Under the pieces are notes generated by a model, which saw only the letters and a list, made by a program, of their open reading frames with translations, ran no database searches and was not told the DNA's origin. Shown one piece after another: positions 28,203 through 37,571 of a stretch of DNA of 64,000 nt. The DNA comes from Pelagomonas calceolata (lineage: Eukaryota > Sar > Pelagophyceae > Pelagomonadales > Pelagomonadaceae): positions 558,001-622,000 of the forward strand of contig CAKKNE010000001.1 of assembly GCA_918797485.1 (NCBI GenBank), given 5' to 3'. The translations under genes and the position numbers were made by a program. Positions within the stretch are counted from its first letter, which is position 1. Each line of letters starts with the position of its first letter.

Positions 28203-30530
28203 ATGGACGCGAACGAGGACCTCTACAGCGATTACGACTACGACATCGGCGGCTTCGGGAGCGCCCCGTCGAGCAACCCCTTCCAGCCGAAGACGCCGGG
28301 CTTCCCGGCGTCGCGCATGGGCACCGCCAGTCGTTTAAGGACGGCGGGAGGTACGGAAGTCCGGCCGATGACCTCAACAACAGGTTCAGGCTTCTCGAGC
28401 AAACCTGGTTCTTCACTGGGAAGGCCGGCGAACTTCGATCCCTTGAATCAGGGGAGAGGGCCCGCGCCTCCTCTCGCGAAGCGCGAAGATAACAGCGCGG
28501 AGGACAAGGCGCGCGAATACGAAAAACAAGTTCATGCGCTAGTGGAGGCCTCGGCCGATCTAGCTCTGAAGGGTGATGCGGACGGCGCCCTGGAGAAAGC
28601 TAAAGATGCGGGCAAGCGGGAACGAGCGCTCTGCAAGCACCGCGAAGCGAACGGACTCGTGGATCAGATCAACATTGATTTGACGTATGCCGTATGTTTT
28701 AACTTGGCGCACGCGTATCATGGGGCCCGGATGCATGATGAAGCACTACACACTTATTCGTTGTTGGTTAAAAATAAACAGTATCCCCAATCAGGAAGAC
28801 TACGCGTGAACATGGGCAACATCTACTTCGAGCAGCAGAAGTACCAGACGGCCATCAAGATGTACCGCATGGCGCTGGACCAGATCCCGAACACGGGGAA
28901 GCACATTCGGTTCAAGATTTTTCGGAATATTGGGAACGCGTTCGTGAAGTTGGGGCAGTTTTCGGACGCGGTGCAGTCGTACGAGACGATCATGGGCGGC
29001 GACCCGGACTTCCACACGGGCTTTAACTTGATACTATGCTACTATGCATTGGGTGATGCCGAAAAGATGCGCCGCGGCTTCCAAAAATTAATTTCGATAC
29101 CTCTGGAGGCGAACGACGACGATGCCGACGACTTGGACCGGGCGCTAGGGTCGGAAAGCAAGGAGGAGTTCAAGGAAGAAACGAAGCACGACAAGGAGAC
29201 GGCGGCCGCGAAGGATGGACTAAGGCATGAACTCCTCAAAAGGGAGAAGGAAGCGCGGACGTACATGCTGACTGCAGCTAGACTGATCGCGCCCGAACTG
29301 AGAATTGACGGCGACGACAGCAAGATGGCGGGCTACCAGTTCTGCATCGAGAGTCTCAAGCAGGACCACGAGTCCGTGTCGTCGGAAATGGAAATTGAAA
29401 GGGCTCTCAAATATATGAGGGTCAAGGAGTTCGGGAAGGCCATCGAAGCGTTAAAGGCCTTTGAGAAGCGGGACCAGCACTTGAAGGCCATGGCGGCGAC
29501 GAATTTGAGTTTTATCTACTTCCTGGAGGGCGACATCCGGAGCGCGGACAAGTACGCGGATTTGGCGTATGAACATGATAGGTACAACGCGCGAGCGCTC
29601 GTGAACAAGGGCAACTGTCTGGCCGTGCGCGGTGATTATGATACGGCGAAACAGTTCTACCTGGAAGCGATCGGGGTCGAGGCCGACTGCGTCGAGGCCA
29701 TCTACGACCTTGGGTTAGTGAATCTCAAAATGGAGCTCTGGGCCGAGGCGCTCCAGGCCTTCGAGAAGCTGCATCAGGTCGTGCCGAACAACGCGGAGGT
29801 CATTTACCAGATCGCGGCGCTCCATGAAGCCCAGGGCCAGGTCGACGTGGCTCTCAAATGGTACAACATCCTGATCACGCGCGTGCCGTCCGATCCAGGA
29901 GTACTGTTGAGGATGGGCCAGTTGTGTAATCGCAATGATGATGAAGCGCAGGCTTTTCATTTTCATCTTGAATCGTACAGACATTATCCCGTGTCCCTGG
30001 ACGTCATCAGTTGGCTGGGGGTCTGGTACGTCAAGTCCGAAATGTACGAAAAAGCTATTCATTTTTTTGAACGAGCCGCCCAGATCCAGCCGAAGGAGGT
30101 GAAGTGGAGGTTGATGGTCACGAGTTGTTATCGGAGGATGGGCAACTACCAGCGCGCCTTGGAGCTCTACGAAAAGGTCCACGCGGAACATCCCGAAAAT
30201 GCGGAGTGCTTGCGCTACCTGGTCGCCATCTGCAAGGACCTGGGCCAGCCCTGCGACCACTACCAGGCGAAGCTGTCGCGATTGGACCAACGGACGCAAC
30301 AGCAGTCGCAAGGGCAGCTCACAAGGGCCGCGCCGCAACGGGATCGAACGCCGCCGCGACCGTACTCGCCCGAAAGGCGCGCGTCGCCGCCCCAACAACA
30401 ACACCTAGCAGCACCTAAAGCAAGGGGTTTGGCCGACCAGAACCCGGAGCGGCCGCGGACGGCGGCTAAAAGACCGGACGAGGACGAGTTCGACGACGCG
30501 GACGTCGGCGAGATGCTGCCGGGCATGTAG
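28203..30530 (+). CDS. IFT88: Intraflagellar transport protein IFT88
   Basis: 775 residues. The N-terminus NEDLYSDYDYDIGGFGSAP and the low-complexity PMTSTTGSGF region are characteristic of IFT88. Tandem TPRs follow from about residue 100 to 700 (INIDLTYAVCFNLAHAYHGA, LRVNMGNIYFEQQKYQTAIK, FRNIGNAFVKLGQFSDAVQ, ALVNKGNCLAVRGDYDTAKQ, AIYDLGLVNLKMELWAEAL). The Pro/Arg-rich tail ends in an acidic segment (DEDEFDDADVGEMLPGM). IFT88 is a core IFT-B protein needed for building cilia, so the organism has or had flagellated cells. In-frame codons upstream (YPSFGQEEHAETKDFLRK) look coding but have a stop at 28104 and no ATG, so the annotated start may miss an upstream exon. Confidence 0.92.
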   Translation: MDANEDLYSDYDYDIGGFGSAPSSNPFQPKTPGFPASRMGTASRLRTAGGTEVRPMTSTTGSGFSSKPGSSLGRPANFDPLNQGRGPAPPLAKREDNSAEDKAREYEKQVHALVEASADLALKGDADGALEKAKDAGKRERALCKHREANGLVDQINIDLTYAVCFNLAHAYHGARMHDEALHTYSLLVKNKQYPQSGRLRVNMGNIYFEQQKYQTAIKMYRMALDQIPNTGKHIRFKIFRNIGNAFVKLGQFSDAVQSYETIMGGDPDFHTGFNLILCYYALGDAEKMRRGFQKLISIPLEANDDDADDLDRALGSESKEEFKEETKHDKETAAAKDGLRHELLKREKEARTYMLTAARLIAPELRIDGDDSKMAGYQFCIESLKQDHESVSSEMEIERALKYMRVKEFGKAIEALKAFEKRDQHLKAMAATNLSFIYFLEGDIRSADKYADLAYEHDRYNARALVNKGNCLAVRGDYDTAKQFYLEAIGVEADCVEAIYDLGLVNLKMELWAEALQAFEKLHQVVPNNAEVIYQIAALHEAQGQVDVALKWYNILITRVPSDPGVLLRMGQLCNRNDDEAQAFHFHLESYRHYPVSLDVISWLGVWYVKSEMYEKAIHFFERAAQIQPKEVKWRLMVTSCYRRMGNYQRALELYEKVHAEHPENAECLRYLVAICKDLGQPCDHYQAKLSRLDQRTQQQSQGQLTRAAPQRDRTPPRPYSPERRASPPQQQHLAAPKARGLADQNPERPRTAAKRPDEDEFDDADVGEMLPGM

Positions 30531-30695
30531 GTCTTCCCATCCCTGGACTAAATCACAACAGACTTACACTGCTATTTTTGCAGAGCTTCGCGTCGGCGGG
30601 GCGTTGGTCGGGGTACATTCTAGGGGTACATCCCGTCAGGGTGAGGCCGAGCTCGTGGCCGAGCACGTGGCAAACTCGTCCGTGCAGCCCTGGAG

Positions 30696-32819
30696 CTAAA
30701 TGCCCGTCGTCGCGCGCTCCGACGCCGTCGCGACGACGACGTCCCTCTTCAGCCCGAGCCGCGCGTCGAATTTCTCGTCCGTATACGGCGCCGAGGTCAG
30801 GACGTAGGCCGGGTCGACGCCGGCCGCGAGACACGCCTCGACGCGCGGGCGGTAGCGCCGCTCGAGGCTGTAGCTCGGGATGGCGGGAATTCTGATGATG
30901 TGGTCGCGAAGTTCTGATGAAGAGAGGCCCGTCGCCCGTAGCAAGTAGTCGAGCTTCGGCTTTAAATTATCATCGACGCTGAGGTACAATAAAGGCGGAC
31001 TCGCCACGACGACCCTCGCCAACTGCTTCTCATCCAAACCGAGGCGCCGCTCCAGCCAGGCGCAGTTCGACTCCATGCGCTCTATCCTTAACCCCAGCAG
31101 CGTCGGATACGCCACGACCATCTTCCTCAGTCCCGCGTCGCCCAAGTCGAGCCGCCTCTGGAGCCAGGCGAGGGTCGGCGCGACGTTGTCCACAACACTT
31201 AAACCCAGCAGGGGCGGGAGCGCCAGGACCATCCTCTTCAGCCCCGCGTCGCTGAGTTCGAGGCGCGTCCGTAACCACCCGAGCGTCGGCTTCATGTTGT
31301 CGTCGACGCTGTAGCCCAGCAGCGACTGGGACGTTAGAATCATCTTCTTGAGTTGCGCATCGTCCAGGTCGAGGCGCGTCTGGAGCCAGTCGAGCTTCGG
31401 CGCCAGGTTGTCCTCGACGCGGTAGCCCAGCAGAGCCGGAAACGGCACCACCACCTTCTTCAGCTGCGCCGCGTCCAGGTCGAGGCGTCGCTGGAGCCAG
31501 TCGAGCTTCGGCTCCATGGTGTCCTCGACGCTGTACCCCAGCAGTGGCGGAAGCCTCAGAACCATCTTCCTCAACTGCGCCGCGTCCAGACCGAGGCGGC
31601 GCTGGAGCCAGTCGAGCGTCGGCGCCAGGGTCTCCTCGACGCCTAGATTCAGCAACGACGGATGCGTCACAACCATCCTCTTCAGTTGCCCCGCGTCCAG
31701 CTCGAGGCGCGTCTGGAACCAATCCAGCTTCGGCGCGACGGCAGCTCTCGCTCCCACGAGCAGATGCCGCGCCACCCTTTCCAGCTCCGCCTTAGACAAG
31801 GCGAGCCGCGTCCGTAGCAGGTCGTCCACTTGTGCAGGCTTCGACAGAGTGCCGAACGCCCGGCGTGGTGCGGCGACCGCCGCGTTTTGTCGGGGCCTCG
31901 AAACATCGGTGCTAAACGTCCGTCGCGGCGGCGCCGCGACCGGCGGCCGCGCCGCGTCTCGCTCCGCCTCCGCGGCCTCCCGTCGGAGCCGCGCAGCCTC
32001 TGCAAACAGCGACGCAGCGTCATCGCCGCCGGGGGCCGCGCGATCGTCGCCGCCCCAGAACGCCTCCTCGTCGGCGCGTCTTCTCGACTCAAAGTCCGCG
32101 AGCGCCACGCGCTCCTCCCGCGAGAGCTCGGGATGAAACACGTCGAAGAAGAGCACGACGCGCTCGCGCTCCGAGTCGTTGAAGGCCGCGTGCTCGAAGG
32201 ACGTCTGCAGCGGCGGCGCGAGCGCGCCGCGGGCCCACTCTATTGGAGACGCTTCCCTGGAAGTCGTGAAGAAGAGGCGGCAGTCCTCGGGCACGGCGAC
32301 CCCCAGGTGGCACGTCAACAAGAAGTTCACCATGTCCGAGTGGGGCGGCACGTGCGACTGCGGTCCTTGCCGCGCGAAGAAGGCGAGGCGCGTCGCGCCG
32401 ACGGGGTCTTCACCTGAAACGTGCTCGAGCGCTTTGATCGTTTCCGGGAATTGTTTACGAGCGCCCGGCATAATTTCTCCTTGTTTCGCGATGTCCAAAC
32501 CGGCGTAGTCGTCTCCATAATCTCCGCCAAAATAAGGTGCAAGTTCCACAGTGTTTGACGCGGCGACGTACTCGGCGGCGATAATATCAGCGTGTGCTTC
32601 TAACTCATCGGCCCACGCCGGCCGCGGCCACGCCGGGCGCTCGCTCAGGCCCGGGTAGTCGCCGCGGGCCCGCAACGTCTGGCCCCGCGCGGCGTAGGGC
32701 TCGTCGTCGGATTCGGCCCATTTACGGACGAAGGCCTCGAAGCGCTCCGTCGGTGCTGCTGCGAGTAATGATGTTGCGGTCTTCTGCCGCGCGGCGCGCC
32801 AGGCGGCGGCCGCGGCCAT
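30696..32819 (-). CDS. Aspartyl/asparaginyl beta-hydroxylase-like domain fused to mTERF repeats
   Basis: 707 residues from the ATG at 32819 (MAAAAAWRAARQKTATSLL, a likely organelle presequence; the frame opens at 32924). The N-terminal part (about 60-270) has AspH-type jelly-roll signatures: RLAFFARQGPQSHVPPHSDMV with the HxxxH..D cluster, TCHLGVAVPEDCRLFF, and VVLFFDVFHPELS. After an Ala/Arg-rich linker, at least eight mTERF units (about 340-680) follow the pattern PKLDWLQTRLDLDDAQLKKM, then LLGYSVEDN. mTERF proteins bind organelle nucleic acids and affect transcription or translation. A hydroxylase-mTERF fusion is unusual. The frame is open throughout, so a two-gene explanation would need an undetected intron. 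Confidence 0.75.
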   Translation of the reverse strand: MAAAAAWRAARQKTATSLLAAAPTERFEAFVRKWAESDDEPYAARGQTLRARGDYPGLSERPAWPRPAWADELEAHADIIAAEYVAASNTVELAPYFGGDYGDDYAGLDIAKQGEIMPGARKQFPETIKALEHVSGEDPVGATRLAFFARQGPQSHVPPHSDMVNFLLTCHLGVAVPEDCRLFFTTSREASPIEWARGALAPPLQTSFEHAAFNDSERERVVLFFDVFHPELSREERVALADFESRRRADEEAFWGGDDRAAPGGDDAASLFAEAARLRREAAEAERDAARPPVAAPPRRTFSTDVSRPRQNAAVAAPRRAFGTLSKPAQVDDLLRTRLALSKAELERVARHLLVGARAAVAPKLDWFQTRLELDAGQLKRMVVTHPSLLNLGVEETLAPTLDWLQRRLGLDAAQLRKMVLRLPPLLGYSVEDTMEPKLDWLQRRLDLDAAQLKKVVVPFPALLGYRVEDNLAPKLDWLQTRLDLDDAQLKKMILTSQSLLGYSVDDNMKPTLGWLRTRLELSDAGLKRMVLALPPLLGLSVVDNVAPTLAWLQRRLDLGDAGLRKMVVAYPTLLGLRIERMESNCAWLERRLGLDEKQLARVVVASPPLLYLSVDDNLKPKLDYLLRATGLSSSELRDHIIRIPAIPSYSLERRYRPRVEACLAAGVDPAYVLTSAPYTDEKFDARLGLKRDVVVATASERATTGI

Positions 32820-33008
32820 CGCTTTTTTGCTGCGGTGAGTGCAGGCCAGCGGGCTGCCAGTGAGAGCAGTCTGCAGTGGTCCCCCAATGCTTCGATCCGC
32901 CCCCAGCGCTTCACACCACGTCAAATGCTATACGCACGTGTCGAATTATCAGCCCTAGGCTCGACTAGGCCGGTGCAGCGGACTCCGGCGCTTTGAGCCG
33001 CATACGCG

Positions 33009-33028
33009 CTAGCGTACATCGACACTAG
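33009..33028 (-). promoter_or_regulatory. CTAG-bounded promoter motif, copy 5
   Basis: Twenty bases, CTAGCGTACATCGACACTAG. Between the divergent hydroxylase-mTERF and EF-hand genes, about 190 and 250 bases from their starts. Confidence 0.55.
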
Positions 33029-33276
33029 GATCAACCCAGCTTTTCACAGGGCTTTGTAGGGCCTGCGTAGCGCGCCAGAGGACCGAGGACCGCACACAAA
33101 CTTCCTAGGCGTCGCCTACTACTGGCCAAACGCCCTGCGCCCGCCGCCGCGGCCCCTGCGACCGCCGCCCGAGAGCATCTCTGGCAGCACCCAGAGAGGA
33201 AATAATCGAAATAATCTCCGGCAGCACCTGAGAGGAGCAGAGGAGAGCCAGTTAAGCGGTCACACGGCACCTCATC

Positions 33277-33732
33277 ATGCCTGGAGCCACCCACAGCCCC
33301 ATCACCCCCGAACGGCAGGCGGAGCTCCACGAGGCCTGGAATTTAATTGCCGAGAAGAAGGGCGGCCTCCGCAAAAAGGAGGTCTATAAGGTACTTCGAG
33401 CGCTGGGCATGGCCCCCACGGACGCCGAGTGGCGCGACCTCTGGACGCGCATGGAGCCGGTCCACGGGAAAGTGGAATATCACCAGTTCTCGCATGTTTT
33501 GGAGGAGACCTTGGAGGCGTCATTCAACGTCGATCGCATCAACCAGGCTTTCGAACTGTTCGACACCGATAGGAAGCAGTACTTCGACGCGAACGATCTA
33601 GACAGGGTCATGCGGTCGCTCGGGGAACACTTAACGGAGGAGCAGATCAAGGACATGATCGGCGAGGTCGACTGCCAGGGCGACGCGCGGGTCAATCGCG
33701 ACGAGTTCCTCGAGATGATGTGCAACTTCTAA
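33277..33732 (+). CDS. Calmodulin/centrin-like EF-hand protein
   Basis: 151 residues with four EF-hand folds of calmodulin length. Hands 1 and 2 have lost their loops (AEKKGGLRKKEVY, EPVHGKVEYHQFS). Hand 3 is DTDRKQYFDAND and hand 4 is DCQGDARVNRDE, both incomplete. The helical spacing and closing LTEEQIKDMIGEVD are calmodulin-like. It may serve as a light-chain-type regulatory protein with weak or no calcium binding. Confidence 0.85.
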   Translation: MPGATHSPITPERQAELHEAWNLIAEKKGGLRKKEVYKVLRALGMAPTDAEWRDLWTRMEPVHGKVEYHQFSHVLEETLEASFNVDRINQAFELFDTDRKQYFDANDLDRVMRSLGEHLTEEQIKDMIGEVDCQGDARVNRDEFLEMMCNF

Positions 33733-33937
33733 GAGGGTTTTGTGTACTAGTCGTCGCGTCGACGGCGCAGTGCGACGGCACCGCTCGCGGGGCAGACGCC
33801 CGACACCCCAGGGCGTCCCCGGCCCCAAGCACGGATCCGGGGAGCCCGGGATCGGTCCAGAGGCCGCGCGTCACAACGACCCGACTGGTGCGTTCGTGGC
33901 GACGAGGCGCCTCATTTGAGCAGCGCGCTCGAATAGC

Positions 33938-34654
33938 ATGGTGCGCTTCGCGCGGCCGGCCCTCTGGGCGCTGCAGGCGCGCGCCGTCGCCGCGACCACC
34001 GCCGTCCAGAGACGAGGGGCAGCGCGCGCCGCCGCGGCGTATGACCTCCCGCCGCTCCCTGAGGTGACCTCGGCGTCGCTCGCGAAGCACATCTACTATT
34101 CCGGTACGGCGAACTGGCTCCTGCCGGGGCGCGTGTTGCTGGGCGCGAATCCTACGCGCGGGAGCGTGGACGCCGTCGCGCGGAGTTGCGACGCCGCCGT
34201 GAGTCTCCAGGAGCCCCACGAGACAAATGCGGTCTACGACCACGCATTCAGCTCATGGACGTCGTATCCGCTTCCTGATTTGGCGCCGGCGCCGAGCCTC
34301 GACGCGCTCGACGGGATCGTGCAGAAACTCGCCGCGCGAGTGAGAAATGGAGAGATTGTGTACGTGCACTGCGCCTACGGGAGAGGTAGGACGGGCCTCG
34401 TCGCGGCATCATTGTTAGGTGCGCTCTACCCCGACCTGGGCGCCGACGAGGCGCTGGCGCGCGTCGACGCGTACTACCAGACGAGGGGAGAAACCGACGG
34501 CGCGACGTCGCCGGAGACGGAGCCGCAGCGGGAGCAAAAACGCCATTTTTGTGGACAATTTGAACCGCGCGGTGCCACGCCACCATCATTTGCCCACCGC
34601 CCTTCCGTGAAGTCGCCCCAGATGTTCGGCTGGTTTTTGAGGGATTCCCAGTAG
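33938..34654 (+). CDS. Dual-specificity/tyrosine phosphatase-like protein
   Basis: 238 codons. The active-site loop VHCAYGRGRTG (Cys about 145) is the intact HCx5R phosphatase signature, preceded by AAVSLQEPHETN and YPLPDLAPAPSLDALDGI as in small dual-specificity phosphatases. The N-terminus RFARPALWALQARAVAATTAVQRR could be an organelle presequence. The C-terminal helix SPETEPQREQ is typical; the residues after it run into antisense of the next gene, so the last about 45 residues are doubtful and the two genes overlap tail to tail. Confidence 0.75.
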   Translation: MVRFARPALWALQARAVAATTAVQRRGAARAAAAYDLPPLPEVTSASLAKHIYYSGTANWLLPGRVLLGANPTRGSVDAVARSCDAAVSLQEPHETNAVYDHAFSSWTSYPLPDLAPAPSLDALDGIVQKLAARVRNGEIVYVHCAYGRGRTGLVAASLLGALYPDLGADEALARVDAYYQTRGETDGATSPETEPQREQKRHFCGQFEPRGATPPSFAHRPSVKSPQMFGWFLRDSQ

Positions 34655-35112
34655 TCGGCGTCCGGCTTCTCGGGGTGCGTCGACTCCTCGGGGTAGTCGT
34701 CGTAGGGAAACTCGACGTCGGGCGGGTGCTCGGGGCACGAGCCGTGGTAGCTACAGTGCGTCTCCTCGCACGCCTCGAAGACGCAGTCCCACCACTTGTA
34801 ATATCTATCGAGACACGCCTCGCGCTCCTCGTTCTCCGATGACGTCTCCTCCGGAAAGGTCGTCATGCAGTATTTTACGGTTTTTGGTAGGCGGCCGCAG
34901 CCCGAATACGTGTTCGGCTTCGGGACCAGATGAGCTTTCAAGCAGGCCTGGTAGGGCCCTCCCCTACTGTGCGGGTAGTACGTGTCCTCCTCCCATTGCT
35001 GGTAGGGCGTCTTGGCGTAGGGCGTCTCGGCTGCCGCGCGCAGAGGCAGGAGGAGGAGGGTGGCGTGCCGCCGGCGCGGCATGATGGCGTTGGCGTTCCG
35101 CCGGCGCGGCAT
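34474..35112 (-). CDS. Secreted Cys-rich protein
   Basis: 212 codons. The opening MPRRRNANAIMPRRRHATLLLLPLRAAAE is a signal peptide whose start is duplicated by a 30-base repeat, so either ATG (35112 or 35082) could be used. The mature part is rich in Cys, Tyr, Pro and acidic residues (YSGCGRLPKTVKYC, ACLDRYYKWWDCVFEACEETHC, HGSCPEHPPDVEFPYDDYPEE), suggesting a disulfide-bonded extracellular or lumenal protein of unknown role. The 3' part beyond WANDGG overlaps the phosphatase on the other strand. Confidence 0.6.
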   Translation of the reverse strand: MPRRRNANAIMPRRRHATLLLLPLRAAAETPYAKTPYQQWEEDTYYPHSRGGPYQACLKAHLVPKPNTYSGCGRLPKTVKYCMTTFPEETSSENEEREACLDRYYKWWDCVFEACEETHCSYHGSCPEHPPDVEFPYDDYPEESTHPEKPDADYWESLKNQPNIWGDFTEGRWANDGGVAPRGSNCPQKWRFCSRCGSVSGDVAPSVSPLVW

Positions 35113-35116
35113 GATG
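35062..35116. repeat. 25-base direct repeat duplicating a start codon
   Basis: A 25-base unit (core CCGCCGGCGCGGCATGATG) occurs at 35062-35086 and 35092-35116 with one mismatch. On the minus strand each copy contains an in-frame ATG followed by Pro-Arg-Arg-Arg. Confidence 0.85.
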
Positions 35117-35594
35117 CTGCCAAGGTCTCCTCTTTGTGCACGGTCAACGGCTGCCCGGCGTTTCGTAACGGCTGCCCGGCGTTTCGTATCGACTTGTGTG
35201 ATGCAAGATCACTGCCTTTTGCTGCACTCGCTGCCGCGCGTCGCAATGGGAGGCGAAACACACCCACTCAAGTTTTTGCTGCTGGCTGGACCCGCACGTA
35301 ACGCAAGCGGTTTCTTGCTCGCGCTGGTGCTTGTTCAAGGGGTCTTGACGCCTGCTATGGATCCATCGGATGATTCCGCGCGCTGGCTCTCCGGTCCAAC
35401 ACACTGGCACGAGCCCCTGTAGCAGTGGCGAGAAATACGTGCGTGCGTGTTGTCGAAGCCAGTAGGCGCGACTGAGAGTACCTCACAAGTGTCTCAAAGA
35501 GTCGCCGCTGCAGCCGCGCCGTTTTCGCTTCATTCCGAGGCGTTGCAAGCCCGCAGTGTCAGACTGTAGGGGCTCCCGCCGCGCGCCAAGCCGA
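35113..35594. other. Divergent promoter region
   Basis: About 480 bases between the Cys-rich secreted gene and the GTPase. Besides the two short duplications nothing was recognised; there is no CTAG-bounded motif. Confidence 0.4.
35147..35188. repeat. Exact 21-base tandem duplication
   Basis: Two adjacent identical 21-base units (containing GGCTGCCCGGCGTTTCGTA) in the intergenic region upstream of the Cys-rich secreted gene. Confidence 0.9.
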
Positions 35595-37538
35595 ATGAAA
35601 CTCGTCGGCATGGCCCTCCTGTTGGGCGCATGCCGGGCGCTGCGCCCCGCCGCCCGGCTGACGCGCACGCGCCTCCGCGCGTCGACGACCGTCGCCGAGG
35701 ACACCGTGCCGCCCGTCACCTTACTAAGTGGTTTTCTGGGAGCCGGCAAGACGTCGATGCTCACGTCCATTTTACAGAACCGAGAAGACCTGAAAGTAGC
35801 GGTGGTCGTGAATGATGTGGCCGCGGTGAATGTGGATGGATCTATTGTGAAAAGAGAGTTAGTAGAAACGGACGGCGAGCCCGTCGAACTGTTAGAACTA
35901 CAGAACGGGTGTGTCTGCTGCGGTCCCGAAGCGGGCGAACTCGCGCAGAGCATAAGAGGCATGGTGAAGGGGCGAGGCTTCGACCACGTCGTCGTCGAAC
36001 TGAGCGGCGTCGCGGACCCGTCGGTCGTCAAGGCTAATTTAAAACAAGGAGATGTGGATGTGGAACGAGTGGTCACGTTGGTCGACGCGCCGGCCTTCTG
36101 CGAGCAGTGGATGAGTTATGATGTGATGGAAGATAGGATTAAGGACGACAATGAAGATCCTTACCACCCTACAAGCATGAAGAAGGCTTTGGCATCCAAA
36201 GCTGATCTGGAGGCCGATCCCTGTGCGGCGGGGCAAAAGGTCGCCGCTTTATTAGCGGCGCAGGTCGAGTGCGCTGATGTGATTGCAGTTAACAAAATCG
36301 ACCAGGCTGCTCAAGATACGGAGCAGGCCGTCGTCACGTGCTCGGCGTTGATGCCCGACGCGAAAGTGCTGCGGACGGAATATGGGCGGGCGCCGTTATC
36401 TGAATTATTACCGGAGAAGTGCACTGTGAGCGGTGAAACGTTGTCGACGTGCAGTGAACCGTGCTGCGACGAGGTTTCAGGACACGAGTGGGCGGGCGTG
36501 TTCTCACTGGAAGAGGGTTCATACGAGTGGACGGCGCAGCAAGTAGGTGGTAAATATGCGGATCCGGCCATGCGGATGGTCGTGTTGCGGGCGTCTGGTG
36601 TGACGCGGGACGCTCTTGAGAGTGTAGAAGGGTTGGGCGAGGCGCTGATCAAGAGCGACAAGTGTGTCGACGTCGAAAGTGGCGGTGTTATTACCCCAGG
36701 CAAGTGCTACAACCTCGTCTTCGACCAATCATCTGAGGAGACCAAGTTTACCATAGAAAGTAGTGGTCCAACCGCGATCTTCACGGAGCACTTTCCCACG
36801 GAATTCGAGGCGGATACACATTATTTACGACGGAACGGCGAGGATATCGAACCCGCAGCAGAGTTAGGAGAAAGCGGCCACTCGCACGAGCACGGGCACT
36901 CGCACGACTTGCCGAGCCACGCGACGGACTTCGGCAACTTCGTCTACACGCAGAAGCGGCCCTTCAACTACGATAGATTACTGGGCATGATCTCGCGGTG
37001 GCCGATCCCGCAGAAGACGATGCTCGACGTGCGCGACTTGAAGCCGGGCGGCGCGGGCGTGAAGGGCGTCGAGTCCCCCTGGGAGAGTGTTTTGCGGTCC
37101 AAGGGCACGGTCTGGTTGGATACGCATCCCCGCCGCATGATTCAATGGGCTTATGCCGGAAGGCATTTCGGCCTCGACGACGTGGGGCCCTGGGCCGGCG
37201 ACGAGCAGAAATCGGAGATCGTGATCATCGGCCAGGGGCTGGACGAAGCGACGTTACGGAGCGACTTGGACGAGGCGCTGTGTACGGATGCTGAGTTGGA
37301 CGAGATGGAAAAAAGAGTCGAGGGCGGCGGGGGGTTGCGGTTCGCGGTGGGCACGTCGGTAGAGTGCAACGTCGGCGACGAGACCTGGATGCGCGGCACG
37401 GTAGTAGCTTTAGACTACGTGGAAGAAGGCTGGGACCAGCCCGCGCCGTACCAAGTCGAGCTCGAGGACGGGACGCTCATCTTCGCGCCCATCGACGAGG
37501 ACTGGGTCATCCGCAAACAGCTCGCGGCGAAGGCGTAA
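35595..37538 (+). CDS. COG0523 (CobW/ZNG1-type) metal-chaperone GTPase
   Basis: About 647 residues from ATG 35595 (MKLVGMALLLGACRALRPAA, a likely targeting sequence; the frame opens at 35556). Hallmarks: Walker A GFLGAGKT, the metal-binding CxCC (NGCVCC), VVELSGVADPS, the guanine-specificity motif NKIDQ, a His-rich linker (GHSHEHGHSHDLPSH), and a CobW C-terminal segment (RPFNYDRLLGMISRWP). These GTPases deliver Zn or Co to client enzymes. Beyond the usual C-terminal domain there is a SH3-like final part (GTSVECNVGDETWMRGTVVAL). Longer than bacterial homologues (about 350). Confidence 0.88.
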   Translation: MKLVGMALLLGACRALRPAARLTRTRLRASTTVAEDTVPPVTLLSGFLGAGKTSMLTSILQNREDLKVAVVVNDVAAVNVDGSIVKRELVETDGEPVELLELQNGCVCCGPEAGELAQSIRGMVKGRGFDHVVVELSGVADPSVVKANLKQGDVDVERVVTLVDAPAFCEQWMSYDVMEDRIKDDNEDPYHPTSMKKALASKADLEADPCAAGQKVAALLAAQVECADVIAVNKIDQAAQDTEQAVVTCSALMPDAKVLRTEYGRAPLSELLPEKCTVSGETLSTCSEPCCDEVSGHEWAGVFSLEEGSYEWTAQQVGGKYADPAMRMVVLRASGVTRDALESVEGLGEALIKSDKCVDVESGGVITPGKCYNLVFDQSSEETKFTIESSGPTAIFTEHFPTEFEADTHYLRRNGEDIEPAAELGESGHSHEHGHSHDLPSHATDFGNFVYTQKRPFNYDRLLGMISRWPIPQKTMLDVRDLKPGGAGVKGVESPWESVLRSKGTVWLDTHPRRMIQWAYAGRHFGLDDVGPWAGDEQKSEIVIIGQGLDEATLRSDLDEALCTDAELDEMEKRVEGGGGLRFAVGTSVECNVGDETWMRGTVVALDYVEEGWDQPAPYQVELEDGTLIFAPIDEDWVIRKQLAAKA

Positions 37539-37571
37539 AGACTACTTTGTACTTATAACACATCAAAAATT

